DNA of 64,000 nt from Eubacterium sp. MSJ-21. Its GTDB lineage: Bacteria; Bacillota; Clostridia; Lachnospirales; Lachnospiraceae. The notes under the pieces were generated by a model, which was given only the letters and a program-made list of their open reading frames with translations, did not search any database and was not told the origin of the DNA. The translations under genes and the position numbers were made by a program. Positions 21,356 through 31,311 of the stretch are shown in pieces. The DNA lies in the NCBI RefSeq assembly GCF_018918185.1, contig NZ_JAHLPZ010000006.1, positions 62,001-126,000 on the forward strand, read 5' to 3'. Every line of letters begins with the position of its first letter. Position 1 is the stretch's first letter.

Positions 21356-24034
21356 CTACTTTGCTATATTCGCAAGTCTATCCTTTACCTGCTCCAATGT
21401 CTCTGTATACTTCTGGAGCTTTGCACGCTCTTCCTCAACCTTTGCTGCAGGTGCCTTATCCACAAACTTAGGATTCGCAAGCATACCGGATGCACGCTTG
21501 ATCTCTGCTTCTAACTTTGTCTGTTCCTTCGTCAGACGCTCGATCTCCTTCTCGATATCCACAAGCTCTGCAAATGGAATGTAGATGGCTGCATCATGAA
21601 TCACAACGGAAACTGCATCGTCTGCGATTCCACTCTTATCTTCCTGTACATGTACCTCGTTTGCATAACCAAGCATCGCGAAGAAGTTCTTGCTTGCCGT
21701 AAAGATCGCACGGATGTCTTCCTTCGGAGATACGACGTAAACGCTTGCCTTTCTGCTCGGTGCAACGTTCATCTCTGTACGCACGTTACGGATGCCGCGT
21801 ACAGCTTCCTTGATCTTATCCACAGCAGCCTCATCTGCCTTGAAATCAAATGCCTTGTCATATTCCGGCCACTTAGAGATCATGATAGATTCCTCGTCGG
21901 TCAGTGTACAGAAGATCTCCTCTGTTACAAATGGCATATATGGATGCAACAGCTTCAGACCGGTTGTAAGAACGGTCTTCAATGTCCAGAGTGCTGCTGC
22001 CTTTGTCTCATCGGCATCATCCCAGAGTCTTGGTTTAACCATCTCGATATACCAGTCACAGAACTCCTCCCACAGGAAATCATAAAGCTTTGATACCGCG
22101 ATACCAAGCTCGAACTTCTCCATGTTATCTGTCACTTCCTGTACGAGATCATTCATCTTCGACAGAATCCACTTATCCGCAAGTGTAAAGCCATACTGCT
22201 TCATTGCCGCGTCGACATCGGCTGTCATAGCTGCATCAATCCCTGTGATATCTGCCTTCTCAATATTCATCATGATAAATCTGGATGCGTTCCAGATCTT
22301 ATTTGCAAAGTTACGGCTTGCTTCCACTCTCTCCCAGTAGAAACGCATGTCGTTACCCGGTGCATTTCCGGTAATCAATGTGAATCGGAGTGCATCAGCG
22401 CCATACTTGTCGATAACCTCCAGCGGATCGATACCATTTCCAAGAGATTTACTCATCTTACGTCCCTGATCGTCTCTGACCAGACCGTGGAAGAGTACCG
22501 TGTGGAACGGAAGCTTACCTGTCTGCTCGATGGATGAGAATACCATACGGATTACCCAGAAAAAGATAATGTCGTATCCGGTTACAAGTACATCTGTCGG
22601 GAAGAAGTAGTCCAAATCTTCCGTCTTGTCCGGCCAGCCAAGTGTAGAGAATGGCCAGAGTGCAGATGAGAACCATGTATCCAGTGTGTCTTCGTCCTGC
22701 TTTACATGGTTACTTCCACATTTTGGACAGGTGCAGACGGTCTCCTTCGATACGATCGTCTCGCCACAGTCCTGACAGTAATATGCCGGGATACGATGTC
22801 CCCACCAGAGCTGTCTGGATACACACCAGTCACGGATATTATCCAGCCAGTTGTAATATGTCTTATCCATACGCTCCGGAATCAGCTTCAGTTTGCCACT
22901 TACAACTGCTTCCTTCGCCGGCTTTGCCATCTCACTCATCTTGACGAACCACTGTGGCTTTACAAGCGGCTCTACGGTTGTCTTACAACGATCGTGTGTA
23001 CCAACCATATGCTTATGTGGCACAACCTTCACGAGAAGTCCGAGAGCCTTCAGGTCATCAACCATTGCCTTTCTTGCCTCGTAGCGGTCCATGCCTGCAT
23101 ACTTGCCACCAAGCTTGTTGATTGTGGCATCATCATTCATAATATTGATCTCTTCGAGATTATGACGCTTTCCAACCTCAAAATCGTTCGGATCATGCGC
23201 CGGTGTGATCTTTACACAGCCGGTTCCGAAATCTTTATCTACATACTCATCCGCGATTACCGGAATCTCTCGATCGGTCAGCGGCAACTTCAGCATCTTG
23301 CCAATAATATCCTTGTATCGTTCATCCTCTGGATTGACAGCAACAGCGGTATCACCAATCATAGTCTCCGGACGTGTCGTAGCAATCTCTACGAATCTTC
23401 CTTCCTCGCCAACAACCGGATAATTGATATGCCAGAAGAAACCATCCTGCTCCTCATGTACAACCTCTGCATCAGAAATCGATGTCTGGCAGACCGGACA
23501 CCAGTTTACGATACGGGAGCCACGATACATATATCCCTTTTCATACAGCTTGCAGAATACTTCTGTAACCGCCTTGTTATTTCCTTCATCCATTGTGAAA
23601 CGTTCACGATCCCAGTCTGCGGATGAACCCATCTTCTTCAGCTGGTTTACAATCTTTCCGCCATATTCTCTACGCCAGTCCCAGACACGCTCTAAGAACT
23701 TCTCACGTCCGAGGTCTTCCTTGTCGATGCCTTCCTTTTTAAGTGCCTCGATCACCTTAACCTCTGTTGCAATCGCAGCATGATCCGTTCCCGGCTGCCA
23801 CAATGCATTGTAGCCCTGCATACGCTTGAATCGAATCAGAATATCCTGCATGGTATTATCGAGCGCATGTCCCATGTGCAGCTGTCCCGTGATGTTTGGT
23901 GGTGGCATCACAATTGTGAACGGCTTTTTGCTCCGGTCTACCTCCGCATGAAAATATTTGTTTGCAACCCATTTTTCATACAGACGCGGTTCAATCTCCG
24001 CCGGGTTGTAGTTCTTCTCTAATTCCTTAGCCAT
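21356..24034 (-). CDS. valS: Valyl-tRNA synthetase
   Basis: This class I synthetase charges tRNA-Val and edits misactivated threonine. The 892 residues show the HIGH motif (PNITGQLHMGHALDN, about residue 48), the editing domain around residues 190-330, KMSKS as RKMSKSLGNGIDP (about 525), a zinc-like cluster (CQDCGE..CPKCGS, about 415-435), an anticodon-binding helical domain and a C-terminal coiled coil (DIEKEIERLTKEQTKLEAEI). I start at 24034 (MAKELEKNY), after a GGAGGAAG site; a 12-residue longer frame is unlikely. It follows the four-gene cluster of unknown function by 82 bases on the same strand. Confidence 0.97.
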   Translation of the reverse strand: MAKELEKNYNPAEIEPRLYEKWVANKYFHAEVDRSKKPFTIVMPPPNITGQLHMGHALDNTMQDILIRFKRMQGYNALWQPGTDHAAIATEVKVIEALKKEGIDKEDLGREKFLERVWDWRREYGGKIVNQLKKMGSSADWDRERFTMDEGNNKAVTEVFCKLYEKGYMYRGSRIVNWCPVCQTSISDAEVVHEEQDGFFWHINYPVVGEEGRFVEIATTRPETMIGDTAVAVNPEDERYKDIIGKMLKLPLTDREIPVIADEYVDKDFGTGCVKITPAHDPNDFEVGKRHNLEEINIMNDDATINKLGGKYAGMDRYEARKAMVDDLKALGLLVKVVPHKHMVGTHDRCKTTVEPLVKPQWFVKMSEMAKPAKEAVVSGKLKLIPERMDKTYYNWLDNIRDWCVSRQLWWGHRIPAYYCQDCGETIVSKETVCTCPKCGSNHVKQDEDTLDTWFSSALWPFSTLGWPDKTEDLDYFFPTDVLVTGYDIIFFWVIRMVFSSIEQTGKLPFHTVLFHGLVRDDQGRKMSKSLGNGIDPLEVIDKYGADALRFTLITGNAPGNDMRFYWERVEASRNFANKIWNASRFIMMNIEKADITGIDAAMTADVDAAMKQYGFTLADKWILSKMNDLVQEVTDNMEKFELGIAVSKLYDFLWEEFCDWYIEMVKPRLWDDADETKAAALWTLKTVLTTGLKLLHPYMPFVTEEIFCTLTDEESIMISKWPEYDKAFDFKADEAAVDKIKEAVRGIRNVRTEMNVAPSRKASVYVVSPKEDIRAIFTASKNFFAMLGYANEVHVQEDKSGIADDAVSVVIHDAAIYIPFAELVDIEKEIERLTKEQTKLEAEIKRASGMLANPKFVDKAPAAKVEEERAKLQKYTETLEQVKDRLANIAK

Positions 24035-24116
24035 GTCTTTCTTCCTCCATATATGAATGATATCGTGCACTCATAGTACACAATCAAACTTCTCTTTCCT
24101 CTTTATCTGCATGTCC

Positions 24117-25403
24117 TTATAATTCCAGATTATAAGTTGCCAGCAGCTCCCGGATATAGCTTTCAATGCCCGGATTCGCCGCAATACTTGCTTTTAATGC
24201 AGACGTAGCATTCTGCCGGATCTTCTCACAGCTTGCCATCTTCTCACGGATTTTCTGCCGTCGTACATTTAAACCATGCTTGATTTCCACCATCTCCCGA
24301 CGATCAATCAGCGCATTTGTCTGATTCTTCCAGACCATCGGATCGGCAATACCAACATCTGCGAGCTGTTTTACCAGCCTGTCACAGGCGAGATAATAGC
24401 TCTCGCTTGCCTGCGAATATTTTTTCGCATCCCTCTGCATCTGATTGTATAGATCCCAGCGGTACATTAATTCCTTGCCGGAATTGACACCATATTTTTC
24501 ATAAATATAATCCAGTGTATTGGTATTATTAACATATTTTGCTTTTACTTTATTGAGCAGCGATACGGCTCTTTGCAGCTTCGCATCAGTCTCCTGGACT
24601 CGTCGGCTGATATTGGCATACTGTATGTAACAGACAACAAAACAGATCACCGCAACGGTTCCCTCGATTGCCGCCGGCAACGTCACATCTTTCTTCGCGA
24701 GCAGTGCCACCGCAAACAAGGTAATACTGATAAGCAGGAACAACACCAACACCACGATCAATGCGCCCCGGATACGATACGCATTGTCTGTATCCTCCAC
24801 GCGTGCATACTTCAGATCTTCCTTTTCTCCTTCGAGATATCCCATGTCGTTTTTCAACATGGAATCCCGCATTTCCATATCATTCAGATTCCGAATCATA
24901 TCCGGAATATCTGCTTCTAACCGCTGCATCGTATGATACTGCTCTGTTGTAAGCAGATTCTCTGATTGCTGGTATTTGTTCCGATTACCATCAAGCTTCT
25001 CAATCTGCTTTGCCGTATCCACGATATCTTCTGCCAGATTCACCGGCAGTTCCTCGATTCTCTGGATATCCACAAGATAATCTGTCACAAGCTTGTACTC
25101 CTGCTTCATATCTTCCATGTGGTACTTCGTATCGACCAGCTGCTCACAAAAATCACCAACCGTCTTGCGCTCCCGATTTGAGGATACTGTCTCCCGGACT
25201 TCCTTCCGAAGTTCCGGATCCACGCGTTCTTTCAATACTGCTTTCTCAGCAGCCCGCTTCGCTTTTTCCTTATTCCGTTCCGCCCTAGACTGATTTCTGC
25301 GCTTTCTGCGTTCCTCCCGCAAGCGTTCCTGTTCTTCAATCAAGGCGTCATATTCGGCATCGTCTTCATTCAAGTATGCCTTGATCTTCTGAAACATTCC
25401 CAT
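24117..25403 (-). CDS. Unknown coiled-coil protein with two membrane helices (cluster gene 4)
   Basis: I recognise no family. The 428-residue product starts MGMFQKIKAYLNEDDAEYDALIEEQERL, continues with a highly charged helix (residues 20-80) and a coiled coil (85-200), then two membrane helices in a hairpin (about 214-234 and 242-262), and another coiled coil that reaches the C-terminus. Both long helical parts are likely cytoplasmic. The start codon shares a base with the stop of the upstream TPR gene (TAATG), so translation is coupled. The three genes upstream form one cluster with it; the hairpin may anchor the cluster's products at the membrane. Confidence 0.75.
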   Translation of the reverse strand: MGMFQKIKAYLNEDDAEYDALIEEQERLREERRKRRNQSRAERNKEKAKRAAEKAVLKERVDPELRKEVRETVSSNRERKTVGDFCEQLVDTKYHMEDMKQEYKLVTDYLVDIQRIEELPVNLAEDIVDTAKQIEKLDGNRNKYQQSENLLTTEQYHTMQRLEADIPDMIRNLNDMEMRDSMLKNDMGYLEGEKEDLKYARVEDTDNAYRIRGALIVVLVLFLLISITLFAVALLAKKDVTLPAAIEGTVAVICFVVCYIQYANISRRVQETDAKLQRAVSLLNKVKAKYVNNTNTLDYIYEKYGVNSGKELMYRWDLYNQMQRDAKKYSQASESYYLACDRLVKQLADVGIADPMVWKNQTNALIDRREMVEIKHGLNVRRQKIREKMASCEKIRQNATSALKASIAANPGIESYIRELLATYNLEL

Positions 25404-26236
25404 TAAATCGCCTGCTCTCTGAATTCATCCTTCAATTGTCCGAGTATAATATCCATTCGCTTATCATAGTCAATCATGTCCTTGTTCATACGGTTATATA
25501 CCGCACGCTGCAACATGGAGAAGATCGTCATCTCCCGGACATCCTCGTTGGAATCCCCGATTTCAATCATCAGATTCTCAAAATTATCATCATCGAGGTC
25601 AAATTTCCGCATTTCCTGCTTCAGTGTCGTCGCATCATTACCAGCCGAAAATACAATCAGGTAACTGCGAAGACTTTCCTCGTTGCCATTCAATTCATAC
25701 GCTTTCATAAAATAGCGTTTTGCATCCTCCACATCCATGTTATTCGCTGCTGCCACACCACGGTTGTGATAGACATTTCCAAGAAATACCTTATCTGTAA
25801 TGTCCTGCTGGTTGTCCAGAATCTCATCGTAAATCGATGCTGCCTTAATGTATCTGCGATAGCCAAGATAACTGTCCGCCTTAAGCTTCTTACGCTGGCT
25901 GGACGTCAATCTGCGATATTTCTGCCATGCTTCCACATAAGTTTCGATTTCCTCAGGTGTATAGTAATCTCCGGCATTCAGGATTTCTACCAGCAGATCC
26001 TGTGCAAATGTCGCCTTGTTGGAAAGTGCCACCAGCTTGGCTGCCAGCTCCGGCATATCTAATTCATCCCGGATCCAGTCAAACAACTTCTCTGAAAGAG
26101 AAGATTTTGAGATCAGAACGGTATTGTTATAAATATAAAAGCAAAGCTCCTCGTAGGTATTGATTTCCACCTTCGTATTCAGGAAAATAAATGGATGCGA
26201 TGCTTCTTTTCTTGTACATAAGATAATTTTTGACAT
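25403..26236 (-). CDS. Unknown TPR-like protein (cluster gene 3)
   Basis: The 277-residue product is soluble. The N-terminal part (1-110) has a short beta region (FIFLNTKVEINTYEELCFYIYNN) followed by helices. From about 118 onward it resembles TPR repeats (YLGYRRYIKAASIYDEIL and VYHNRGVAAANNMDVEDAKRYFMKAYELNGN). TPRs usually mediate protein binding. The start codon overlaps the stop of the Hsp70-like gene (TAATG) and its own stop overlaps the next start, so the three genes are tightly coupled. Function unknown; a scaffold or adaptor for the Hsp70-like protein is my inference. Confidence 0.75.
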   Translation of the reverse strand: MSKIILCTRKEASHPFIFLNTKVEINTYEELCFYIYNNTVLISKSSLSEKLFDWIRDELDMPELAAKLVALSNKATFAQDLLVEILNAGDYYTPEEIETYVEAWQKYRRLTSSQRKKLKADSYLGYRRYIKAASIYDEILDNQQDITDKVFLGNVYHNRGVAAANNMDVEDAKRYFMKAYELNGNEESLRSYLIVFSAGNDATTLKQEMRKFDLDDDNFENLMIEIGDSNEDVREMTIFSMLQRAVYNRMNKDMIDYDKRMDIILGQLKDEFREQAI

Positions 26237-27489
26237 TAAACATCAAACTCCTTACGATAAATCTTGTTCGTGGTCGGAAATAATTTTCCAAATCCAACAT
26301 CCTTAATAATAAATGCGCCATGATGCGGATTCTCAAACTCCACCTCCACAGAAAACTTTGATGTCTTGTTTGGTCGTTTCGGAATTCCGTGCAGTTTCAC
26401 GACCTCACGCTCCTCCTCCCCGGTTTTCCGGTTCCGGTAAACGAGTACCAAAGACTCTGTGTCATCCAATATAATACTGATCTTTCCGTGGATATTATAC
26501 CACTGTCTGCCACCCAGGGCGATTGGAATAAACCGATCCTCCTCATCTTCCGATGAGATTCCGACATCAAAGATCACATTTTCCTTTGTCTCCACAAAAT
26601 ACTTTTTATAGAATTCGCCATATTCACCGCCGACTGCCTTGTAGCAGGCCCCCTTCGTATAGATATTCTGACCGGCAAACACGCGTCTGCCCTGTGTCAG
26701 AAGCTCCCGCGATTTGTTCAGCCATTTCTCGGAAAATCCCAGTCCGGTCAGATAAATAGACGAGATGTATGTTTTCTTTGTCTCATTTGCCACGATCTTT
26801 GCAAAAGTAATATCCATCAGTATATTATCTCCGCCAAATGCCGCCAGATTGAAATTCTCAGAATAGTCCTCATGCGTGACACTGATCGTATTTAGTTCAT
26901 GGCCATGAGAGATATCGATTCTGTAATAATGCAGGCCGTCGGTATTATAATCAAATAATCCCACACTGTTCGTGCGCAGACTTTCATCCTGATTAAAAAT
27001 ATAATATAATCCACTGTCCAGATGGCTTGTAATCTCCACCTGTTCCTTCTCTACACCCAGTTCTTTATAGAACGTCGACAGCACCCGGAACAAATCTTTA
27101 TTATACTCCGGAATCGTGATAACCAGTTTTTTCACTGACGATCCTTCATAACGATATAAGAACGAATCTACATGCATTTTCAGCATCATCAGAAACAGTT
27201 TCCGATAGCTGTACCGCGTATTGTGTACCTCTACTGTCTCCTCGCTGCGCGCATTCTGAAACAGCTCGTCCAGCACGATGCCCTGCTCCTTAAAACGTGC
27301 CTCAGAAGCCTCGGAACCAACATACCACTCCCCTGTTTCCAGGCCAAAAAAGAGGATGTTTGGCATCATATACGTTTCCTTGTTATTCAATTGGTTGACC
27401 GTCTCCGGTTCCCGTGAGATGTCGTTATAAAAACTAATCTGCGTAGAATCCGAGCACAGATCCATGCCTATATAATACGCCTCTGACAT
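26236..27489 (-). CDS. Degenerate Hsp70/actin-fold protein (DUF5716-like, cluster gene 2)
   Basis: The 417 residues follow the plan of the Hsp70/actin ATPase fold. Residues 7-20 (IGMDLCSDSTQISF) match the phosphate-1 strand; 121-132 (LVITIPEYNKD) match the Hsp70 motif VITVPAYFND; 175-190 (VGLFDYNTDGLHYY) sit where phosphate-2 should be; 244-256 (SIYLTGLGFSEKW) match the adenosine motif; 280-287 (GACYKAVG) match the closing helix. The Gly-rich turn of phosphate-2 is lost, so ATP hydrolysis may be weak or absent. Residues 330-417 form a beta-rich tail instead of a substrate-binding domain. From memory this is the family called DUF5716. It is coupled to the TPR gene downstream. Confidence 0.75.
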   Translation of the reverse strand: MSEAYYIGMDLCSDSTQISFYNDISREPETVNQLNNKETYMMPNILFFGLETGEWYVGSEASEARFKEQGIVLDELFQNARSEETVEVHNTRYSYRKLFLMMLKMHVDSFLYRYEGSSVKKLVITIPEYNKDLFRVLSTFYKELGVEKEQVEITSHLDSGLYYIFNQDESLRTNSVGLFDYNTDGLHYYRIDISHGHELNTISVTHEDYSENFNLAAFGGDNILMDITFAKIVANETKKTYISSIYLTGLGFSEKWLNKSRELLTQGRRVFAGQNIYTKGACYKAVGGEYGEFYKKYFVETKENVIFDVGISSEDEEDRFIPIALGGRQWYNIHGKISIILDDTESLVLVYRNRKTGEEEREVVKLHGIPKRPNKTSKFSVEVEFENPHHGAFIIKDVGFGKLFPTTNKIYRKEFDV

Positions 27490-27550
27490 GTCTTTTTCCT
27501 TTCGTACTCTTTTTCAATTCTATATACGTAATTCACGCATTGTTCCGTTT

Positions 27551-30500
27551 TTACAGGATACTTAAATTCTCCTCAAACAGATGTACCGTATTCAGATACA
27601 CATCCAACGTCTCCAGCAGTTCATTATCCTCACGCATTTCCTGATTGACAAGCATACTGTTGATGATTTCAAAACGGTTCCGGTCTTTGCGGTTAAATGC
27701 TTTGGACTTCAAGGACTCACTTTCTACCACATAAGAATTACCCTGTGTATCATCTGAAATCTCGTAGACGAGACGCTCGCCATGGAATACAACGTATTCT
27801 TTCACATACATGCCCGGAATCATCTCATCCAGAAGCTCTGTCTTATAAATCAGATTCTGTCTGGATCCGGTATCAAATGCATATTTTACAGTTATCTGCT
27901 TTCCCGGCTCGCTCTTGTAGATCAGATAAGTCTTGAGCATGACGTCCTGTGGCAGCTTGATAAAGGACCGGAAGCTCTTATAGAACGGAAGCAGCTTTCC
28001 TGCATCCATGAACTTACCAACTGCATCCTTGATCCACGTCTTCTGTTCTGCCGTGTAACGATCCAGCTTTGAAAAATGATGCAGCATGGACATACGGGAA
28101 ATCTCATCCTCGATATTCCCCTTCTGAATCTCCTGATACAGACAGTCAAAAACACCACTCGGAATCTGTGCATCCTTGATCAGATAATTATAGCACGCAA
28201 ACCGCAGGAACGCCTTTACAACCAGTCCACGGTTTCTGCCTGCATAATATGCCGTAAATATATCATAGATATATTCTACATTTCCCATTGCAAACATCAT
28301 CTGGGCCAATGTATTTTCTGCCAGCAGCGAAATATCTCTGACACGGTTGCGCACCGTCTTGAAAATACCTGCCAGTTCTTCGAGATCCCCCTTATAATGA
28401 TTGATAATATATATCAGAATCCGTTCATTGACCTTTCCGGATTTGTATAAGTGGATACAAATGGAAAGCAGATCCTCATTCAAAAATCCGTTACTGTCCT
28501 CCACTCCATAATCCGCCAGCCGATACAGTTCCTCACTATCGATCTCATCAAATCCATACAGCTTCACTGCCTGAAACGCCTTGTCAAACATGTTCATATC
28601 AACCATGTAGGCAATCATCACGCGTGCATTCGCATGATTCAGATACTCAATATCAAGTTTTTCCAGATATTTTGAAAGAACCTCGTTATCCAGATTCTCA
28701 TGGTAGTACTCAATTATATTCAGGTATGCCTGCTGCTTATAATCATAGGAGATCTCATCACAGTTTACGATATCTCGCGCAGCATTGACCTCAATTGCCT
28801 TCTTGAATGTAAAATCACCGAGCTGCTCATAATTGTGCAGCAGCACCCGATAATCCCTTGGGCTGTACTTGCAGCAGATATCCATATATGCATTCTCATC
28901 TACAATACGCTCCAGACGATACGGAATAGATCCCGCATACCGGTTTCCCGCACTATCCTCGAAGATGATAGATGCCGTATTCGACAGAATCTCCACATAC
29001 GCCTCACCATTTATGATTGGCACACGCTGCACTTCCTCCAGCTCCTGATGTGTGACAATCACGGCACGCACGCCCTTATTGAAGCAGACAAGTTTTCTGC
29101 GGAAAATGATATTGATCAGCTTGCTCGCATAGAGCGGACTGACTGTCTCCGGCTCCAGAAACTCGTCATACAGAACCGTCAGATCATCACTGACCTTGCC
29201 ACTGATAATCATATTCTCCATGAAATCCTGCATCGTTGTCGCATATTCATGGTACACTTTCATATGCTGGGACTTGTTGTAAATTACATTTGCATACAGA
29301 TACGCCAGTTCCTTTTCCGAAAGTGTATTTTTATAATTCAGATACATTAAAACTGACTGTGGAATCAAATCGTATCTGGAGAAATTCATACTCTTGACAA
29401 AGCACTCATTCAGTCCGATAAATTTCAGGTTACGATCGACTGCATCCCGATAGAACCGATGGTACTTATTGTCCAGTTTTCCTGCACTGATCAGCATTGA
29501 ACAGATACTTGACAGCACTTCATCACTCTTTTTTTTCGAGTAAATACTATCCATGATCTCAAAGATCTTCGCGTCAAACTGCCGGAACGATGCTGCAAGC
29601 TGGATAAATGCCTCAATGACTTCATCCGACAAATACTTATGACGCAGCCCCCATCGGATCGTTGTGACTTCCAAATCCGTAATGTGCTTGAGCAGCAGCG
29701 GGTTATTGTTCAGGACCTCGCATAGCTCCATATACATAAGCGGGCTGTTATATCCATGTTCATACAGGTTTCTGATCTCACGATATAAGGCAGTCTGGTC
29801 ATTGTTATATGTTTCATCGACGAACAGCAGCAACCAAAAATAAAAAATCTTATCATCCTCTGTGCGGTAATTTCTGCGAATCAGTTCTTTCGCCTGTTCT
29901 GTCGCACGTCCGTCCTTACTTACCATCGCTTTCAGATAAGCATAATAGCAGCTCTGCTTGTTATTCATTCCGGAATTATCTACATCCGCCTCGATTCGCA
30001 GGAACTCCTGCTCAACCTTCTCGGTCTCACCCTGCATGATGTTCATATGCATGGTTCCCAGTCGATACAGATCCTCCTCCGGTACATACCGCGCCAGGTT
30101 GTTAAACGCAAACAGCGTCGTACTGATATACTCCCGAAGCTGGATTCTTCCCATCCGGTAATCCATGTAGGTACTGATCAGCCGGACCTGATTACTTTTG
30201 ATCAGATGTGTCTTGCTTCCCGGTTTTGCGACCTTAATCTCCTTCTCTGCAGGTTTGGAAAGATTAATCTCAATCTCAATCGTCTGATATACATTCTCGA
30301 TTATAATTTTACCCGATGTTACACCATCCGGAATATTCTCCGGTGAAATCAGTACGTCGAGTGAAAACAGATTGCCATAAAAATCTGCACTGGTTATCAC
30401 TTTTCTCGCAGGGATAATGAAGTCTTCCGTGGAACGCACAGTCGAACTGCTATATCCCCATGTATTTTTACTGATATTGATTGATATCTTGGACAGCTCC

Positions 30501-31117
30501 TCCGGAAATTCCAGATTTACCTTTGCCTTTGATACGGACAATGTCAGCGCACGTTTCTTGTGTACATAGACAAGGAACTCCTCCAGCGCCTGATTTACCG
30601 ACTGGCTTTCCATCAGACTGTTATAAATCTGCTTGATTACCGGATCCCGATTAATAAACGTACGCTTAAAATCATCGCGCACAAACACACGCGCCGCCTC
30701 TGCCCAATTGCTCTCAGCAAGTGTTGCAAATTTAAAGAGATCATCGATTTTCTGATCTCCATATTTTACATATGGTGTCGTGATATCAATGTCATATAGA
30801 ATCTTAAATTCACCGCCATCGGTAATGACACTGATATGTCCCTTGTAATTTTTTCCTGCCTCCAGACAGGTCGCATCAAACGTAAATCCTACATCAAAAT
30901 TCTTTGCAATAAATGTATGCTGATTAAAGCGAAGCATATAACGGCTGTCATACACCATCGCCTTGATTACATGATCATTCGTACTGTTTACCGTGAAGAC
31001 GCCTTCGTACAAAGTTCCCGATTCAATATTCAGTTTTAAAAACTTCTCCGATATAGCCACCTCAGGTCTGTCTACCTGAAATTCGCCTTTTGCGTAATGT
31101 TCTACTATCGCCTTCAT
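27551..31117 (-). CDS. Giant beta-sandwich/helical-solenoid protein (DUF5717-like, cluster gene 1)
   Basis: This 1188-residue protein has no signal peptide or membrane helix. By inspection it contains two beta-sandwich-like domains (about 1-125 and 190-300), a helical solenoid (310-660) of repeat-like pairs, a short beta insertion (680-760), a second solenoid (770-1045) and a beta-rich C-terminus (1060-1150). From memory it belongs to DUF5717, a family seen in Clostridia next to DUF5716. It starts the cluster, has its own AAAGGAG site and a strong promoter 120 bases upstream, and is followed 62 bases later by the Hsp70-like gene. The role is unknown; a large scaffold is my inference. Confidence 0.75.
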   Translation of the reverse strand: MKAIVEHYAKGEFQVDRPEVAISEKFLKLNIESGTLYEGVFTVNSTNDHVIKAMVYDSRYMLRFNQHTFIAKNFDVGFTFDATCLEAGKNYKGHISVITDGGEFKILYDIDITTPYVKYGDQKIDDLFKFATLAESNWAEAARVFVRDDFKRTFINRDPVIKQIYNSLMESQSVNQALEEFLVYVHKKRALTLSVSKAKVNLEFPEELSKISINISKNTWGYSSSTVRSTEDFIIPARKVITSADFYGNLFSLDVLISPENIPDGVTSGKIIIENVYQTIEIEINLSKPAEKEIKVAKPGSKTHLIKSNQVRLISTYMDYRMGRIQLREYISTTLFAFNNLARYVPEEDLYRLGTMHMNIMQGETEKVEQEFLRIEADVDNSGMNNKQSCYYAYLKAMVSKDGRATEQAKELIRRNYRTEDDKIFYFWLLLFVDETYNNDQTALYREIRNLYEHGYNSPLMYMELCEVLNNNPLLLKHITDLEVTTIRWGLRHKYLSDEVIEAFIQLAASFRQFDAKIFEIMDSIYSKKKSDEVLSSICSMLISAGKLDNKYHRFYRDAVDRNLKFIGLNECFVKSMNFSRYDLIPQSVLMYLNYKNTLSEKELAYLYANVIYNKSQHMKVYHEYATTMQDFMENMIISGKVSDDLTVLYDEFLEPETVSPLYASKLINIIFRRKLVCFNKGVRAVIVTHQELEEVQRVPIINGEAYVEILSNTASIIFEDSAGNRYAGSIPYRLERIVDENAYMDICCKYSPRDYRVLLHNYEQLGDFTFKKAIEVNAARDIVNCDEISYDYKQQAYLNIIEYYHENLDNEVLSKYLEKLDIEYLNHANARVMIAYMVDMNMFDKAFQAVKLYGFDEIDSEELYRLADYGVEDSNGFLNEDLLSICIHLYKSGKVNERILIYIINHYKGDLEELAGIFKTVRNRVRDISLLAENTLAQMMFAMGNVEYIYDIFTAYYAGRNRGLVVKAFLRFACYNYLIKDAQIPSGVFDCLYQEIQKGNIEDEISRMSMLHHFSKLDRYTAEQKTWIKDAVGKFMDAGKLLPFYKSFRSFIKLPQDVMLKTYLIYKSEPGKQITVKYAFDTGSRQNLIYKTELLDEMIPGMYVKEYVVFHGERLVYEISDDTQGNSYVVESESLKSKAFNRKDRNRFEIINSMLVNQEMREDNELLETLDVYLNTVHLFEENLSIL

Positions 31118-31237
31118 GGTATCTCCTTTATTTCTCGGCTTTGAGCTGAAATCCTACTTGTCTTTCGTCTGTTTAATAGGTATAATTAGTGTTATGAGGG
31201 TATAGTTCACCCACTATCCCCTTTTAACACATATCAC

Positions 31238-31266
31238 ATTATAACAAACCCCCTTTCTTTTTTCAA
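31238..31266 (-). promoter_or_regulatory. Promoter of the four-gene Hsp70-like cluster
   Basis: On the minus strand TTGAAA (31261-31266) and TATAAT (31238-31243) are separated by 17 bases. The leader to 31117 is about 115 bases and contains a small hairpin (GGGTATAGT with ACTATCCC, near 31199-31220). Confidence 0.8.
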
Positions 31267-31311
31267 GACAGGGTTATAAATGGTTTTGTTTCAATTGTAT
31301 AGGAGGAAAAT

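Noticed and set aside
22706-23626. 306-codon open frame on the plus strand opposite valS
   Set aside because: It has no ribosome site, its product is rich in Cys, His, Ile and Leu as expected from antisense reading of coding DNA, and valS is unambiguous on the other strand.
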